From NCBI GenBank assembly GCA_035949375.1, contig DASZIG010000120.1, positions 1 to 64,000 of the forward strand: a stretch of 64,000 nt of DNA, read 5' to 3'. The DNA comes from Gp13-AA77 sp035949375. GTDB taxonomy: Bacteria > Acidobacteriota > Terriglobia > UBA7540. The translations under genes were made by a program, and so were the position numbers. This document shows positions 24,478 to 33,391 of the stretch, piece by piece. The notes under the pieces are model-generated. The model was not told the DNA's origin. It was given only the letters and a program-made list of their open reading frames with translations, and did not search any database. Position 1 is the stretch's first letter. Every line of letters begins with the position of its first letter.

Positions 24478-26574
24478 TCAGGCCGTCGCGCCCTTCATGG
24501 GCGTGGCGATATACCACGTGTGCCCCTGTGGATCCTGCACCCAGGCGTTGCGATCGCCGTAAGGCTGATCGGTGGGCGGCAGTCTCGAAGTGGCGCCCGC
24601 CGCAAGCGCGCGTTGATACGTCCCGTCCACGTCAGTGACGTACAGATAGATGGCTGTCGGCATGGGCTGGTAGGGGCCGTGCGCCTCGCCCATTTCGATT
24701 GTAGCGCCGTCGATGGTCACCCGCGCGTGAACAATCGCCCCGGACGCGTCCTGGTAGCGCGCGACCTCGTGTGCGCCAAAGGCCTGCTTCAGGAAGTCGA
24801 TCATCTGCGCGCCGCTCCGCGGATGGAAGTAGGGAGTCACGCTGCGGAGCCCTTCCGGAACGGGCGGCCCTGAGAGGCTCCGAGCCAGGTACCAATAATT
24901 GCCGGAAGCGTCTTTGACGCTCGCCCCGCGCTCGCCGTATTCGTGATCGGTAGGCTCTCCGAGCGAGTTGGCTCCCATCTGAAGGGCCTTGCGGTACGCC
25001 GCGTCCACATCGTCGACGTAGACGTGAAGCGCCGCCGGCCGCTCTTCGACGTTAAGGCCGGAGCCGATCATCACCATCGAGTTCCCGATCCTGGCCTCGA
25101 CGTGCATGCCGCCCGCCGAGCCTCCCGAGGAACGGAAGGTCTCCGTCGCCCCGAATACGTCCTTCACGAAGTTGAGCAACTGCTCTCCCTCGCGCACGGT
25201 GATGTAGGGCGTCACGGCCGTGAACCCCTCCCGAAGTGCGGAAATCGCACCGCCGGCCGCCGCGGGCTGCTCCGCGGCCCCTTGCTGGCTCATGAAAGCG
25301 AGCGCCCGCCGCTCCATCTCCTCGGGCGACACATCTTCGATGCGGCTGGATACGATCCAGAGGTGCCCGAAGGGATCTTCCAATTGGCCGCTGCGGTCGC
25401 CATAAAACTGATCCTGCACTGGCCGGATCACCTTGGCTCCGGCGGTGATCGCTTGCGCTGCCAGCGCATCCACGTCATCGACAAACAGGTGCATCTTGAC
25501 CGGCGAGCCTCCGAAGTGGCGCGGCGCGTATCTGTTGTAGTCCTCCGTTTCAGCGCTAATCATGATGCCCGAATCGCCCACCGTGATCTCGCCATGAGCA
25601 AGCCTGCCACTCGGATCAACAAAGCGCATCGATTCGTTTTCGGTGGCCCCGAAAGCGCGTTTGTAGAAGTCGATGGCCTGCACGCCGTCGCTGACGGTCA
25701 CGTGCACACCGGCATTTTGGAAACCCGGACGAACCGGCGTCACGGGTTTGCTTGAGGGCTTCGACGCCTCCCGGACCGCTGTGGCGGGTGGCGGACCGGA
25801 GTGATAACGCTGCTGGTACTGCTCGGCCGTCAGGTCTTCGAGATGAGTCGAAATCGACCATTTGTGTCCGAAGGGGTCGGTCAACGACCCGGAGCGCTCA
25901 CCGTAATCCCTGTCGGCCGCGGGTGAGTCGATTGTGGCGCCGGCGGCAGCAGCTTGGGCGAGTACCGCGTCCGCGCTCTCGACGTACAGAAACATGGTCA
26001 CCGGCGAGCCGCCAAGCGACTCGGGAGCGAGCGCGCCAAACTCCGGGAATTCGTCCGACAACATGATGCGCGAGTCGGCGATCTGGATTTCGGCGTGGCC
26101 GATGCCTCCGCCCGGCATCTCGAGGCGCATGACTTCTGTTGCGCCGAAGGCTTTCTGGTAAAACTCGATGGCGCGGGCCGCGCCCTTCACACTGAGATAA
26201 GGCGTGACCGTGTGGTAGCCCTCGGGAACCGGTGGCAGGCCGGATTTCGCAGGGGCTGGCTTTGCGCTGGTAGACATGGAAGTTTTCCTTTCAAGTTCGG
26301 CTTTAAGATGCGTTCGAAATCGATCACGCGGCAGATCGCTCAACGCCTGACCGATCGCCAGCAATTGCTCAACACGATCTGGCAGCGCCCCGGACTCGCC
26401 GCGCGCGTCGGATCCCCTCGCTCCGCCCAGCGTTCCGGGCGATCCGTAGAACCGCTGGGCCTCCGCAGTCGCCGGGGGCTCTGTGCTCAGCGCCGCGATC
26501 CGGGCGCGCCGGGAGAACATCGCGTCGAGGGCCGCGTCAAGCTGGCCGCTCAAAGAGGGCTTAGGCATCGGCAC
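24478..26574 (-). CDS. Four-domain VOC (glyoxalase-like) protein with sigma-linked N-terminus
   Basis: A 698-aa protein. Residues 1-100 are a low-complexity helical segment ending QALSDLPRDRFRTHLKAEL. Four tandem VOC/PhnB-like domains follow (about 115-245, 290-420, 455-570 and 580-690). Each has a VTPYLSV-like start, an IEFYQKAFGA-like helix and a YGERSGSLTDPFGH-like end. The start overlaps the end of the ECF sigma gene by 14 bp. An internal ATG at residue 99 has an AAAGGA in front and could give a second, shorter product. The role may be small-molecule binding or detoxification linked to the sigma factor; inferred. Confidence 0.8.
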   Translation of the reverse strand: MPMPKPSLSGQLDAALDAMFSRRARIAALSTEPPATAEAQRFYGSPGTLGGARGSDARGESGALPDRVEQLLAIGQALSDLPRDRFRTHLKAELERKTSMSTSAKPAPAKSGLPPVPEGYHTVTPYLSVKGAARAIEFYQKAFGATEVMRLEMPGGGIGHAEIQIADSRIMLSDEFPEFGALAPESLGGSPVTMFLYVESADAVLAQAAAAGATIDSPAADRDYGERSGSLTDPFGHKWSISTHLEDLTAEQYQQRYHSGPPPATAVREASKPSSKPVTPVRPGFQNAGVHVTVSDGVQAIDFYKRAFGATENESMRFVDPSGRLAHGEITVGDSGIMISAETEDYNRYAPRHFGGSPVKMHLFVDDVDALAAQAITAGAKVIRPVQDQFYGDRSGQLEDPFGHLWIVSSRIEDVSPEEMERRALAFMSQQGAAEQPAAAGGAISALREGFTAVTPYITVREGEQLLNFVKDVFGATETFRSSGGSAGGMHVEARIGNSMVMIGSGLNVEERPAALHVYVDDVDAAYRKALQMGANSLGEPTDHEYGERGASVKDASGNYWYLARSLSGPPVPEGLRSVTPYFHPRSGAQMIDFLKQAFGAHEVARYQDASGAIVHARVTIDGATIEMGEAHGPYQPMPTAIYLYVTDVDGTYQRALAAGATSRLPPTDQPYGDRNAWVQDPQGHTWYIATPMKGATA

Positions 26575-27130
26575 CCCCTGTCTCGCCGGCCCATCGGGCG
26601 CGAAGCGTCTCCAATGCCCGGAATTGCAACTGCTTTACAGCTCCTTCCGTACGCCCCATGGCCTGGGCAATTTCCCGGATGCTCATCTCCTCGGAAAAAC
26701 GCAGCACGATCACGCGGTGCTGGTCACGAGGCAAACTCCGCACCAGCCGGAAAAGTCGCGCGCGCCGCTCCGCCTCCTCGAGGCCGTCGGGTGCAGGCGC
26801 GGGATCGTCCGGCGACGGAATCTCCCGCTCTCGCGCGGCCCGTGCGGCGCGATCCGCCAGGGCGTTGGCGGCGATCCGGTAGAGCCAGGCGGCAAACGGA
26901 GCGCCGCGCCACTCGAAGCGCCCCAAATGCGCCAAAGCCTTGTGAAACACCTCTGCGGTCACGTCCTGCGCCTCGTCGCGGTTGCGGACCCGGCTCACGA
27001 CAAACGCATAGACGCGCTCAAAGTTGGCTTCGTAAAGCTCCGCGAAGCGGCCGGGGTTCTTCTGCGCCGCTTCGATCAGAAGCTGTTCGTCAGCTTCCTC
27101 GGTCTTCAACGCTGCTCCCTCGGGCGCCAC
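26561..27130 (-). CDS. ECF-type RNA polymerase sigma factor
   Basis: A 189-aa sigma-70 family protein with region 2 (FERVYAFVVSRVRNRDEAQD, AWLYRIAANALADRAAR) and region 4 (LPRDQHRVIVLRF, EIAQAMGRTEGAVKQLQFRA). It lacks region 3, as ECF factors do. The next gene starts within its last codons and encodes the four-domain VOC protein rather than a typical zinc-finger anti-sigma. Its own promoter must lie in the AT-rich repeat tract upstream. Confidence 0.9.
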   Translation of the reverse strand: MAPEGAALKTEEADEQLLIEAAQKNPGRFAELYEANFERVYAFVVSRVRNRDEAQDVTAEVFHKALAHLGRFEWRGAPFAAWLYRIAANALADRAARAAREREIPSPDDPAPAPDGLEEAERRARLFRLVRSLPRDQHRVIVLRFSEEMSIREIAQAMGRTEGAVKQLQFRALETLRARWAGETGGADA

Positions 27131-27175
27131 GGTTCACTGAGATAAACCGGCGCGGCGCGGAAAGGTTACGGCAAA

Positions 27176-27353
27176 ATCGCGAACGGGAATCGAAATCCGA
27201 AAATCGAAATCCGAAAATCAAAACTGGAATCCAGAATATAGGTCCGGTTTTTTTCCGAATTTCGAATTTCGCGTTTTCGAATTTCGGTTTTCCGACTTCA
27301 AGTTTCGATTTCGATTTTCAAGCTTCGAATTTCGGTTTCGACTCCAAATCAAA
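27176..27353. repeat. AT-rich tract of CGAAATTCGGAAAA-like repeats
   Basis: An AT-rich island made of degenerate units. The left half has cgaaatccgaaaat copies, and the right half has the opposite orientation (ccgaatttcgaatttcg, ttcgaatttcggttttcc), so the tract is a large imperfect palindrome. It fills the space between the ECF sigma gene and the 3' end of the DUF1634 gene. It therefore occupies the sigma promoter region. Confidence 0.75.
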
Positions 27354-27738
27354 GGCGCCAGCCGGCCAGGCTGCTGGCAAGCGTGGCCAGCACGATCAGC
27401 GTGAACACCGAATAGAGCAGGTCGCGGCTGCGGGCAAAGGCCACGAGCGACAACGCTACGCGCGCCACCGGAGTCGCGATTAGCAACACCAGCCCGAGCT
27501 GGATCAGGCCCCGGCCGCTTCCGGCGGCGACTTCCCTCAAAATTCCGCGCACGCCTCGCAGGTCACTCGAGTATCCGCGAAAGACACGGTAGTCGGGCGG
27601 GGACGCGCCGTGCCGCCACAGGTAGATCAGGCCACCGGCCAGCACAACCCCGGCGGCTGCGACCACGCCGGAGATCAGAAGGGTCCCCAGGGTGGCTTCC
27701 AGCCGCTGATCGCTCGAATTCGCTTGGTGATTTTCCAT
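27349..27738 (-). CDS. DUF1634 membrane protein
   Basis: A 129-aa protein with three membrane segments (about 17-41, 76-98 and 107-127). It matches DUF1634, a family commonly encoded next to TauE/SafE exporters, as here. The intervening RGVRGILREVAAG segment is conserved. It begins 25 bp after the TauE/SafE gene. Probably an accessory subunit of that transporter. Confidence 0.82.
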   Translation of the reverse strand: MENHQANSSDQRLEATLGTLLISGVVAAAGVVLAGGLIYLWRHGASPPDYRVFRGYSSDLRGVRGILREVAAGSGRGLIQLGLVLLIATPVARVALSLVAFARSRDLLYSVFTLIVLATLASSLAGWRL

Positions 27739-27763
27739 GCTTGGAGCTCGGTCGAGCGCGTGT

Positions 27764-28600
27764 TCAGAGCTTTCCGGTCAGCCCGCTGTAGATCATCTCG
27801 AGCGCCAGGGCCACAATCACCAGACTGAACACCAGCCGCAGCCGCCCGGTCTCAGCCGTGACCAGGACGCGAGTCCCGAGCAGCGAGCCGGCGAGGACGC
27901 CCAGCATCACGGGCATCGCCAACCCCGGTTCGATATATCCGCGCCGCAAGTAAACTCCCGCGCTGGCCGCAGCCGTGACACCGATCATGAAGTTACTGGT
28001 CGTGGTCGAAACTTTGAACGGAATGCCCATCGCCTGGTCCATGGCCAGCACCTTGAAGGCGCCGGAGCCGATCCCGAGCAGGCCGGAGAGCGTCCCCGCT
28101 GCGAACATCATGCCGAATCCGAGCGGCACCCGGCGCACGTGATAGGCGCGCGGGCCGGTCGGCGTCGGGAAAGAGCCGTCCAGCCGCAAGGCGGCGGCCA
28201 CGGGTCCGGGGTCTGCAACGGTGATTCCCGGTTTGCGCGGCCGGCTGCTGAGGTATGAGGAAGCGAGCAGGACCACGCCGAAGATCACGCCGATTGCGGG
28301 CGTGGAGACCTTCGCCACCAGGAAGGCCCCGAAGATCGCTCCGAAGGTGGTGGCGATCTCCAGGAACATGCCCACGCGAATATTGGAGAAGCCCTCTTTG
28401 AGATAAGCGGCGGCGGCTCCGGAAGAAGTGGCGATGACAGAGACCAGCGAAGCGCCCATGGCGTAATGAAGATCGACGTGGAAGGCAAGGGTCAGCAGCG
28501 GGACGATCACGACGCCGCCACCGAGCCCGGTGAGCGCTCCGAGGAAGCCGGCCACCACCGAGCCGAGCCCGACCAAAGCTGTAAACTCGACCACGTTCAA
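27764..28600 (-). CDS. TauE/SafE family anion exporter
   Basis: A 278-aa protein with about eight membrane segments and the TauE/SafE hallmarks: GFLGALTGLGGGVVIVPLL near the N-terminus and GTLSGLLGIGSGAFKVLAM in the second half. Members export sulfite, sulfoacetate or other organosulfur anions. It is followed by DUF1634 and preceded by an MFS gene 4 bp upstream. Substrate unknown. Confidence 0.9.
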   Translation of the reverse strand: MNVVEFTALVGLGSVVAGFLGALTGLGGGVVIVPLLTLAFHVDLHYAMGASLVSVIATSSGAAAAYLKEGFSNIRVGMFLEIATTFGAIFGAFLVAKVSTPAIGVIFGVVLLASSYLSSRPRKPGITVADPGPVAAALRLDGSFPTPTGPRAYHVRRVPLGFGMMFAAGTLSGLLGIGSGAFKVLAMDQAMGIPFKVSTTTSNFMIGVTAAASAGVYLRRGYIEPGLAMPVMLGVLAGSLLGTRVLVTAETGRLRLVFSLVIVALALEMIYSGLTGKL

Positions 28601-28604
28601 GCGA

Positions 28605-29933
28605 TCACACTCCTCCGGCCAAGGAAGATTCCGGATCGGGAGACCGGACCGCCGGACGCGTCAGGAGCAGCGCCAGCGGCGCAATGCCCACAATGGCCGC
28701 GCTCAGCAGCACGGCAGGCCGGAATCCGAGGCGTGCCATCACGGTGCCTACGGGAAAGTCGCCGAGCGGCCGGATCCCCATGATCAGCAGCGTGTTCAAA
28801 CTCATGGCGCGGCCCCGCATTCGGGGCGGGACTCGGGTTTGAAGCAGCGTAATAGTTGTGGCGCCGGCGGCGTTCTGGGCTCCGCCGAGCACCAGCAGCG
28901 TCGGCAACGAAACGTGCAGGGTGCCGCATAGAGCAAACAAGGCGAGCGCCACCGCGCAGACCAGGACTGATCCGATCGCGAGCGGCCGTTTGCGCGAGAA
29001 GTCGCCGAGTGACGCCACGATCAGAGCGCCGAAGACCGCGCCGACTCCTACTGCCGAAAACAGCACGCCAAGCTGCGCGGGGCCGGCGTGGATCACTTGC
29101 CGGGCGAAGAGCGGCAGCATCATGGCCGCCGATGGGCCGAAAAACAGCAGCACCCCATAGGCCAGGACGGTGGAGGGCAGCACGGCATCACGGCGGATGT
29201 AATGGACAGCTTCCCGGAATGACTCGAACCATCCTTCACCCGGCTTGGATGCGCCCGCCGCGGCGGGAGAAGGCAGGGCCGCGAGCGCCACCAGCACCGC
29301 CACGTAGCTGGCTGCGTTCAGGAAGAAGTTTCCGGAATATCCAATCCTGCTCAAAGCCAACCCGGCCAGCGCGGGCCCTAGGATGGAGGCGCCATTGAAC
29401 ACCGCGGATTGCAGCGCCAGGGCGTTCATCAGGTTTTCCTTGGACACGAGCGATGCGATCAGGGCGTTTCGAGCGGGCTGATCGAAGCTGAGGGCGGCGC
29501 TGCCGAAGAGGGCAACGAGCGGGATCATCCAGAAGCGAATTGCGCCGGTTGCCGTCAGTGCGCCGAGCAGGAGCGCCAGGCCCATCATGATGCTTTGCGT
29601 GACCAGCAGCAACCGCCGCCGGTCGAACCGGTCCGCAAAGGCCCCGCCGGCCGGGGCGAGGAGAAGAAATGAGAGAGCCTGCGCCAGCGATACGGTTCCG
29701 AGAGCCAGGGCCGAGCCATCGGTCAGGTCAAGAACCAGCAGGCTCAGGGCGACGATCTGCATCCAGGTGCCGACCGCTGAAACGCTCAGACTGATCCATA
29801 GCCGGCGGAAGTTGGGCTCTTGGAGAGCGCGAAACGTCGGGAGACCGGTGAGCCGGCGGGCCGTGGAGCTTGCCGGCGAGCCTGGAGGTGTCCCCGCCGG
29901 CCCCTGCGCGCCTTGATTCCCGCTTGCGAGCAT
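28605..29933 (-). CDS. MFS transporter (EntS/MFS_3-like)
   Basis: A 442-aa carrier with about 12 membrane segments after a 40-residue hydrophilic N-terminus. The loop motif GGAFADRFDRRRLLLVT after helix 2 is typical of MFS_3 exporters, and FRRLWISLSVSAVGTWMQ starts helix 1. It is divergent from the pqq operon with only 61 bp between starts and leads the TauE/DUF1634 genes. A drug or siderophore export role is possible. Confidence 0.88.
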   Translation of the reverse strand: MLASGNQGAQGPAGTPPGSPASSTARRLTGLPTFRALQEPNFRRLWISLSVSAVGTWMQIVALSLLVLDLTDGSALALGTVSLAQALSFLLLAPAGGAFADRFDRRRLLLVTQSIMMGLALLLGALTATGAIRFWMIPLVALFGSAALSFDQPARNALIASLVSKENLMNALALQSAVFNGASILGPALAGLALSRIGYSGNFFLNAASYVAVLVALAALPSPAAAGASKPGEGWFESFREAVHYIRRDAVLPSTVLAYGVLLFFGPSAAMMLPLFARQVIHAGPAQLGVLFSAVGVGAVFGALIVASLGDFSRKRPLAIGSVLVCAVALALFALCGTLHVSLPTLLVLGGAQNAAGATTITLLQTRVPPRMRGRAMSLNTLLIMGIRPLGDFPVGTVMARLGFRPAVLLSAAIVGIAPLALLLTRPAVRSPDPESSLAGGV

Positions 29934-29994
29934 GCCCTCTCCCTTGGTAGTATACGTGAGGGTTGTGAGACGCTACTTGAGGAAGGGTGAATCT

Positions 29995-30075
29995 ATGACG
30001 TGGGAAACGCCGCAAGTCGAAGAAATCAGCCTGAGCTGCGAGATCAATTCGTACAGCAACGGCGACGAGTTCTAA
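29995..30075 (+). CDS. pqqA: PQQ precursor peptide PqqA
   Basis: A 26-aa peptide with the PqqA layout: MTWETPQVEEISLSCEINSY then a short hydrophilic tail. E16 and Y20 (spacing E-x3-Y) are the residues that PqqE crosslinks to build pyrroloquinoline quinone. A GAGGAAGGG ribosome-binding site lies 7 bases upstream. The gene is below common length cut-offs. It heads pqqBCDE, which confirms the call. Confidence 0.92.
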   Translation: MTWETPQVEEISLSCEINSYSNGDEF

Positions 30076-30244
30076 AAGACCGCTGCTTACAAGACCGCTG
30101 AAATTCGCATAGGCTTGTCATCCTGCGAAGCCGAAGGCGGCGGGGAACGTCTGTATTCGATCTGTTTCGTCTGATCAACTGCGGGCGCTCGTTGCTTTGC
30201 CCGGCATGACACGCCGATGATCCCTCCGGTTGGTTCTCTTGGGC

Positions 30245-31156
30245 ATGCATGTGAAGGTTCTGGGTAGCGCGGCCGGTGGTGGCTTCCCGCAATGGAATTG
30301 CGCCTGCCCGAATTGCCGCCGCGTTCGAGACGGCATTTTCCCGGGCGTTTCCCGCACCCAGATGCAGCTTGCCTGGGAAGGCCTCCCGGGCCAGTGGACC
30401 TTGCTCAACGCCTCTCCGGATCTGCGCGCCCAGATCGAGGGTACGCCGGAACTCCGGCCCCAAGGCGCGAACCGCAGCTCCCCGATCGCGGACGTGGTCC
30501 TGACGGGCGCGGAAGTGGATCAAACCCTCGGCCTGCTGCTTCTGCGCGAGTTCCACCCGTTTCGCGTCCACGCCACCCGTTCCGTCCGCAGGATTCTCAC
30601 TGAAGACAACAGCCTGTTCGGCGTGCTCGCGCGCTTCGCCGGGCAGGTCTCGTGGAATGACATCGCACTGGAGCGGCCATTCTCGGCCGGGGGCGCGCGC
30701 CTGGAAGTTTTGCCGTTGCCCGGTTCTTTCCCTGGCTTCGTCGGCGCAGCGCGGCAGGCCGACTCTGATCCCGCCGAGGCCGTGATCGGGCTTCGGATTT
30801 TGCCGGAATCCGGCGGGCGGAGCCTTGTATTTCTTCCCGGCCTCGGGTCGGTCTCGGACTCGCTGCTTGATCGGCTGAGCGAATGCGACGTCCTGCTGTT
30901 CGACGGCACGTTCTGGAGCGATGGGGAACCGGCGCGCATTCCCGGCCTCGGCCGCACCGCGCGGCAAATGGGTCATCTCCCGATCTCGGGACCGGGCGGG
31001 AGCCTGGAACGCCTGGCGGTTCTCGATCGCCCGCGTAAGATTTTCATTCACATCAACAACACCAACCCGATTCTCGACGGGGAGAGCGCTGAGCGCCGCG
31101 CGGTTAGCGACGCCGGTTGGGAAGTAGCCTGGGACGGCATGGAGATCACGCTGTGA
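30245..31156 (+). CDS. pqqB: PQQ biosynthesis protein PqqB
   Basis: A 303-aa metallo-beta-lactamase-fold enzyme, thought to hydroxylate the PQQ precursor. It begins HVKVLGSAAGGGFPQWNC. It carries the CxxC of CACPNCRR, the AEVDQTLGLLLLREF segment and HINNTNPILD near the end. A TTG at 30230 is in frame, but the ATG at 30245 fits the family start. About 170 bp separate it from pqqA, with no gene between. It overlaps pqqC by four bases. Confidence 0.93.
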   Translation: MHVKVLGSAAGGGFPQWNCACPNCRRVRDGIFPGVSRTQMQLAWEGLPGQWTLLNASPDLRAQIEGTPELRPQGANRSSPIADVVLTGAEVDQTLGLLLLREFHPFRVHATRSVRRILTEDNSLFGVLARFAGQVSWNDIALERPFSAGGARLEVLPLPGSFPGFVGAARQADSDPAEAVIGLRILPESGGRSLVFLPGLGSVSDSLLDRLSECDVLLFDGTFWSDGEPARIPGLGRTARQMGHLPISGPGGSLERLAVLDRPRKIFIHINNTNPILDGESAERRAVSDAGWEVAWDGMEITL

Positions 31157-31908
31157 CCGCAGAGCAGCAAGCCCTGCCGCCGGCCGAACTTGAAGCGGGC
31201 CTGCGGGCCATCGGCGTTGAGCGGTACCACCACCGCCACCCGTTTCACAAGCTGATGCACGAAGGCAGGCTCAGCCGGGGCCAGCTTCAGGCCTGGGCCC
31301 TCAACCGCTACTACTACCAGAGCATCATCCCCATCAAGGATTCGATCATTCTCTCGCGCAGCGCGGACCCGGAATTTCGACGCGCCTGGCGCAAGCGCAT
31401 TGTGGATCACGACGGCGACGGCGTGCGTCCGGGCGGCATCGAAAAGTGGATCGAGCTCGCGCAGGCGACGGGTGTCGAGCGCGAACGCGTGACTTCGCAG
31501 CAGGAGATTCTTCCCGGCGTGCGTTACGCGGTGAATGCTTATCTCGATCTGGTGTCGCAGCGCAGTTTTCTCGAAGCTGTGGCGTCGTCGCTTACGGAGC
31601 TCTTTTCGCGCGACCTGATCACGCTGCGCATCGACCGGCTGCGGCACCATTACCCCTGGCTCAGTCACGGTCTCGCCTACTTCGACGCGCGTCTCACCGA
31701 GGCGCCCGAAGACGCGCAGTTCGCTCTCGGATGGGTCGTCGGGCACGCGCTCACCCGCGCCGAGCAGGAGCTGGCGCTCGGGGCGTTGCGAACGAAGTGC
31801 GATATTTTGTGGGCCCAGCTCGACGCGCTCTATTTCGCCTACGTCGAGCCGGGCTGGCCGCCTCCCGGCGCTTTCCGTCCGGTGGCCGAAGGCGGGGCGC
31901 GTGAGTGA
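31153..31908 (+). CDS. pqqC: Pyrroloquinoline-quinone synthase PqqC
   Basis: A 251-aa haem-oxygenase-fold cofactorless oxidase that carries out the final ring closure and eight-electron oxidation to PQQ. Landmarks are YHHRHPFHKLMHEGRLS, NRYYYQSIIPIKDS and the HDGDGVRPGGIEKW segment. The GTG start overlaps the pqqB stop (GTGA), which is translational coupling. An upstream in-frame start at 31117 lies inside pqqB and is unlikely. Confidence 0.95.
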   Translation: MTAEQQALPPAELEAGLRAIGVERYHHRHPFHKLMHEGRLSRGQLQAWALNRYYYQSIIPIKDSIILSRSADPEFRRAWRKRIVDHDGDGVRPGGIEKWIELAQATGVERERVTSQQEILPGVRYAVNAYLDLVSQRSFLEAVASSLTELFSRDLITLRIDRLRHHYPWLSHGLAYFDARLTEAPEDAQFALGWVVGHALTRAEQELALGALRTKCDILWAQLDALYFAYVEPGWPPPGAFRPVAEGGARE

Positions 31909-32182
31909 AATCGACAAGGATCGCGTTTTGCGGCTGGCCCCCGGTTGCCGCCTGAGCACGGTCGAGGGTCAGGAGGATCTGCTGTTGATGCCCGAGAGCG
32001 CTTTGCGGCTGAAAGGGCCGGCCCGCGCTATCATCGAGCTATGCGACGGCGCACGCACGCTCGGCGGGATTGTCGAAGAACTGGCACACCGCTACCCGGC
32101 GGAAGACCTCGCGCGCATCGAGGCTGAAACCGCTGAGCTTCTCGGACGATTGCGTGACCGAGGGGTGCTCGAATACGGATGA
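31901..32182 (+). CDS. pqqD: PQQ peptide chaperone PqqD
   Basis: A 93-aa RRE-type (RiPP recognition element) protein that binds PqqA and hands it to PqqE. The winged-helix core runs from LAPGCRLSTVEGQ through LLLMPESALRLKGPARAIIEL. It overlaps pqqC by 8 bp (GTG start) and pqqE by 4 bp. Confidence 0.93.
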   Translation: MSEIDKDRVLRLAPGCRLSTVEGQEDLLLMPESALRLKGPARAIIELCDGARTLGGIVEELAHRYPAEDLARIEAETAELLGRLRDRGVLEYG

Positions 32183-33273
32183 AATACCAGCTCCGGGCCG
32201 TCATCGCCGAAGTTACGCATCGCTGTCCTCTGCACTGTGTTTACTGCTCGAACCCGCTCGAGATGCAGCGCCGCTCCGAAGAACTCTCCACCGAGGATTG
32301 GACCTCCGTCTTCCGTGAGGCCGGGGAGATGGGCGCCCTGCAGTTGCACTTGACCGGTGGAGAGCCGCTGGCCCGGGCCGACCTCACGGAACTGGTCCGC
32401 GCGGGACGGTCCGCCGGGCTTTACGTCAACCTGATCACTTCGGGAGTCGGCCTCGACGAACCCCGCCTGGACTCGCTCATCGAGGCGGGCCTCGATCACG
32501 TTCAGCTCAGCTTTCAGGACGTCGAAGAGGCGGCGGCCAACGAATTCGCGGGGACGCGCAGCCACACCCTCAAGCTGCGCATCGCCACCATGATCCGAAA
32601 GCGCCGGATCGGGTTCACGCTGAATATGGTGGTGCACCGTCGCAACCTCGGCCGCCTCGAAGAGATGATCGCCTTCGCCGCCGGAAGCGGAGCACAGCGG
32701 CTGGAGATCGCTCACGTGCAGTATTACGGATGGGCCCTTCGCAATCGAGACGCGCTGTTGCCCACGCGCGAGCAAGTGCAGGGCTCGATCGAGGTGGTGG
32801 AGGCGGCGCGCGCGCGCCTGCAAGGCCGCTTGCGCATCGACTTTGTGCTCCCCGACTATTACGCCCGGTATCCGAAGCCTTGCATGAACGGATGGGGTCA
32901 TCAGCAAATGCTTGTTGATCCGGCCGGCCGCGCCCTGCCGTGCCACGCTGCAGGAGTCATCCCCGGCCTCGAGTTTTCGAATGTGCGAGAGCGTCCTCTA
33001 CGTTGGATTTGGGATGATTCGCCGGCCTTCAACCGCTTCCGCGACGAAAGCTGGATGCCGGAGCCTTGCCGCTCCTGCGATCGCCGCCAACGCGACTTCG
33101 GCGGGTGCCGATGCCAGGCTTTGCTGCTCACGGGCGCAGCGGCGGCGACGGACCCTGTCTGTATTCTCGCACCCACCCACCAGGTCGTCGAAGAAGCGCT
33201 CCTGCGCGTCAACGCGAGCTTTGAGACTGGGAGCCAAGACTGGCTCTACCGGACCGATCCCGCCTTGGCTTGA
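32179..33273 (+). CDS. pqqE: PqqA peptide cyclase PqqE (radical SAM)
   Basis: A 364-aa radical SAM/SPASM enzyme that forms the Glu-Tyr carbon-carbon crosslink in PqqA. The CxxxCxxC cluster site is CPLHCVYC at about residues 14-21. LTGGEPLARADL is the SAM-binding GGE motif. The C-terminal SPASM cysteines occur in PCRSCDRRQRDFGGCRCQ. ATG overlaps the pqqD stop. No pqqF protease gene follows, so PqqA processing must use a peptidase encoded elsewhere. Confidence 0.95.
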   Translation: MKYQLRAVIAEVTHRCPLHCVYCSNPLEMQRRSEELSTEDWTSVFREAGEMGALQLHLTGGEPLARADLTELVRAGRSAGLYVNLITSGVGLDEPRLDSLIEAGLDHVQLSFQDVEEAAANEFAGTRSHTLKLRIATMIRKRRIGFTLNMVVHRRNLGRLEEMIAFAAGSGAQRLEIAHVQYYGWALRNRDALLPTREQVQGSIEVVEAARARLQGRLRIDFVLPDYYARYPKPCMNGWGHQQMLVDPAGRALPCHAAGVIPGLEFSNVRERPLRWIWDDSPAFNRFRDESWMPEPCRSCDRRQRDFGGCRCQALLLTGAAAATDPVCILAPTHQVVEEALLRVNASFETGSQDWLYRTDPALA

Positions 33274-33391
33274 GGGGATTCGCGATTCGCCACCGGTGCC
33301 ACCGGTAGTCACTCACTGCTTATCGTTGGGTATCAGGTGTCACTATGCGTCTTGTTCCTTGCCCTAGCCACTAGCCACTCGCCACTGCTTC
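33274..33391. repeat. Low-complexity CCACTAGCCACT repeat between pqqE and luxR-type gene
   Basis: The 118-bp convergent gap contains a degenerate GCCACCGGT direct duplication (about 33290-33307) and CCACTAGCCACTCGCCACTG-type units (about 33366-33387). No convincing intrinsic terminator hairpin with T-tract is present. Confidence 0.45.
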
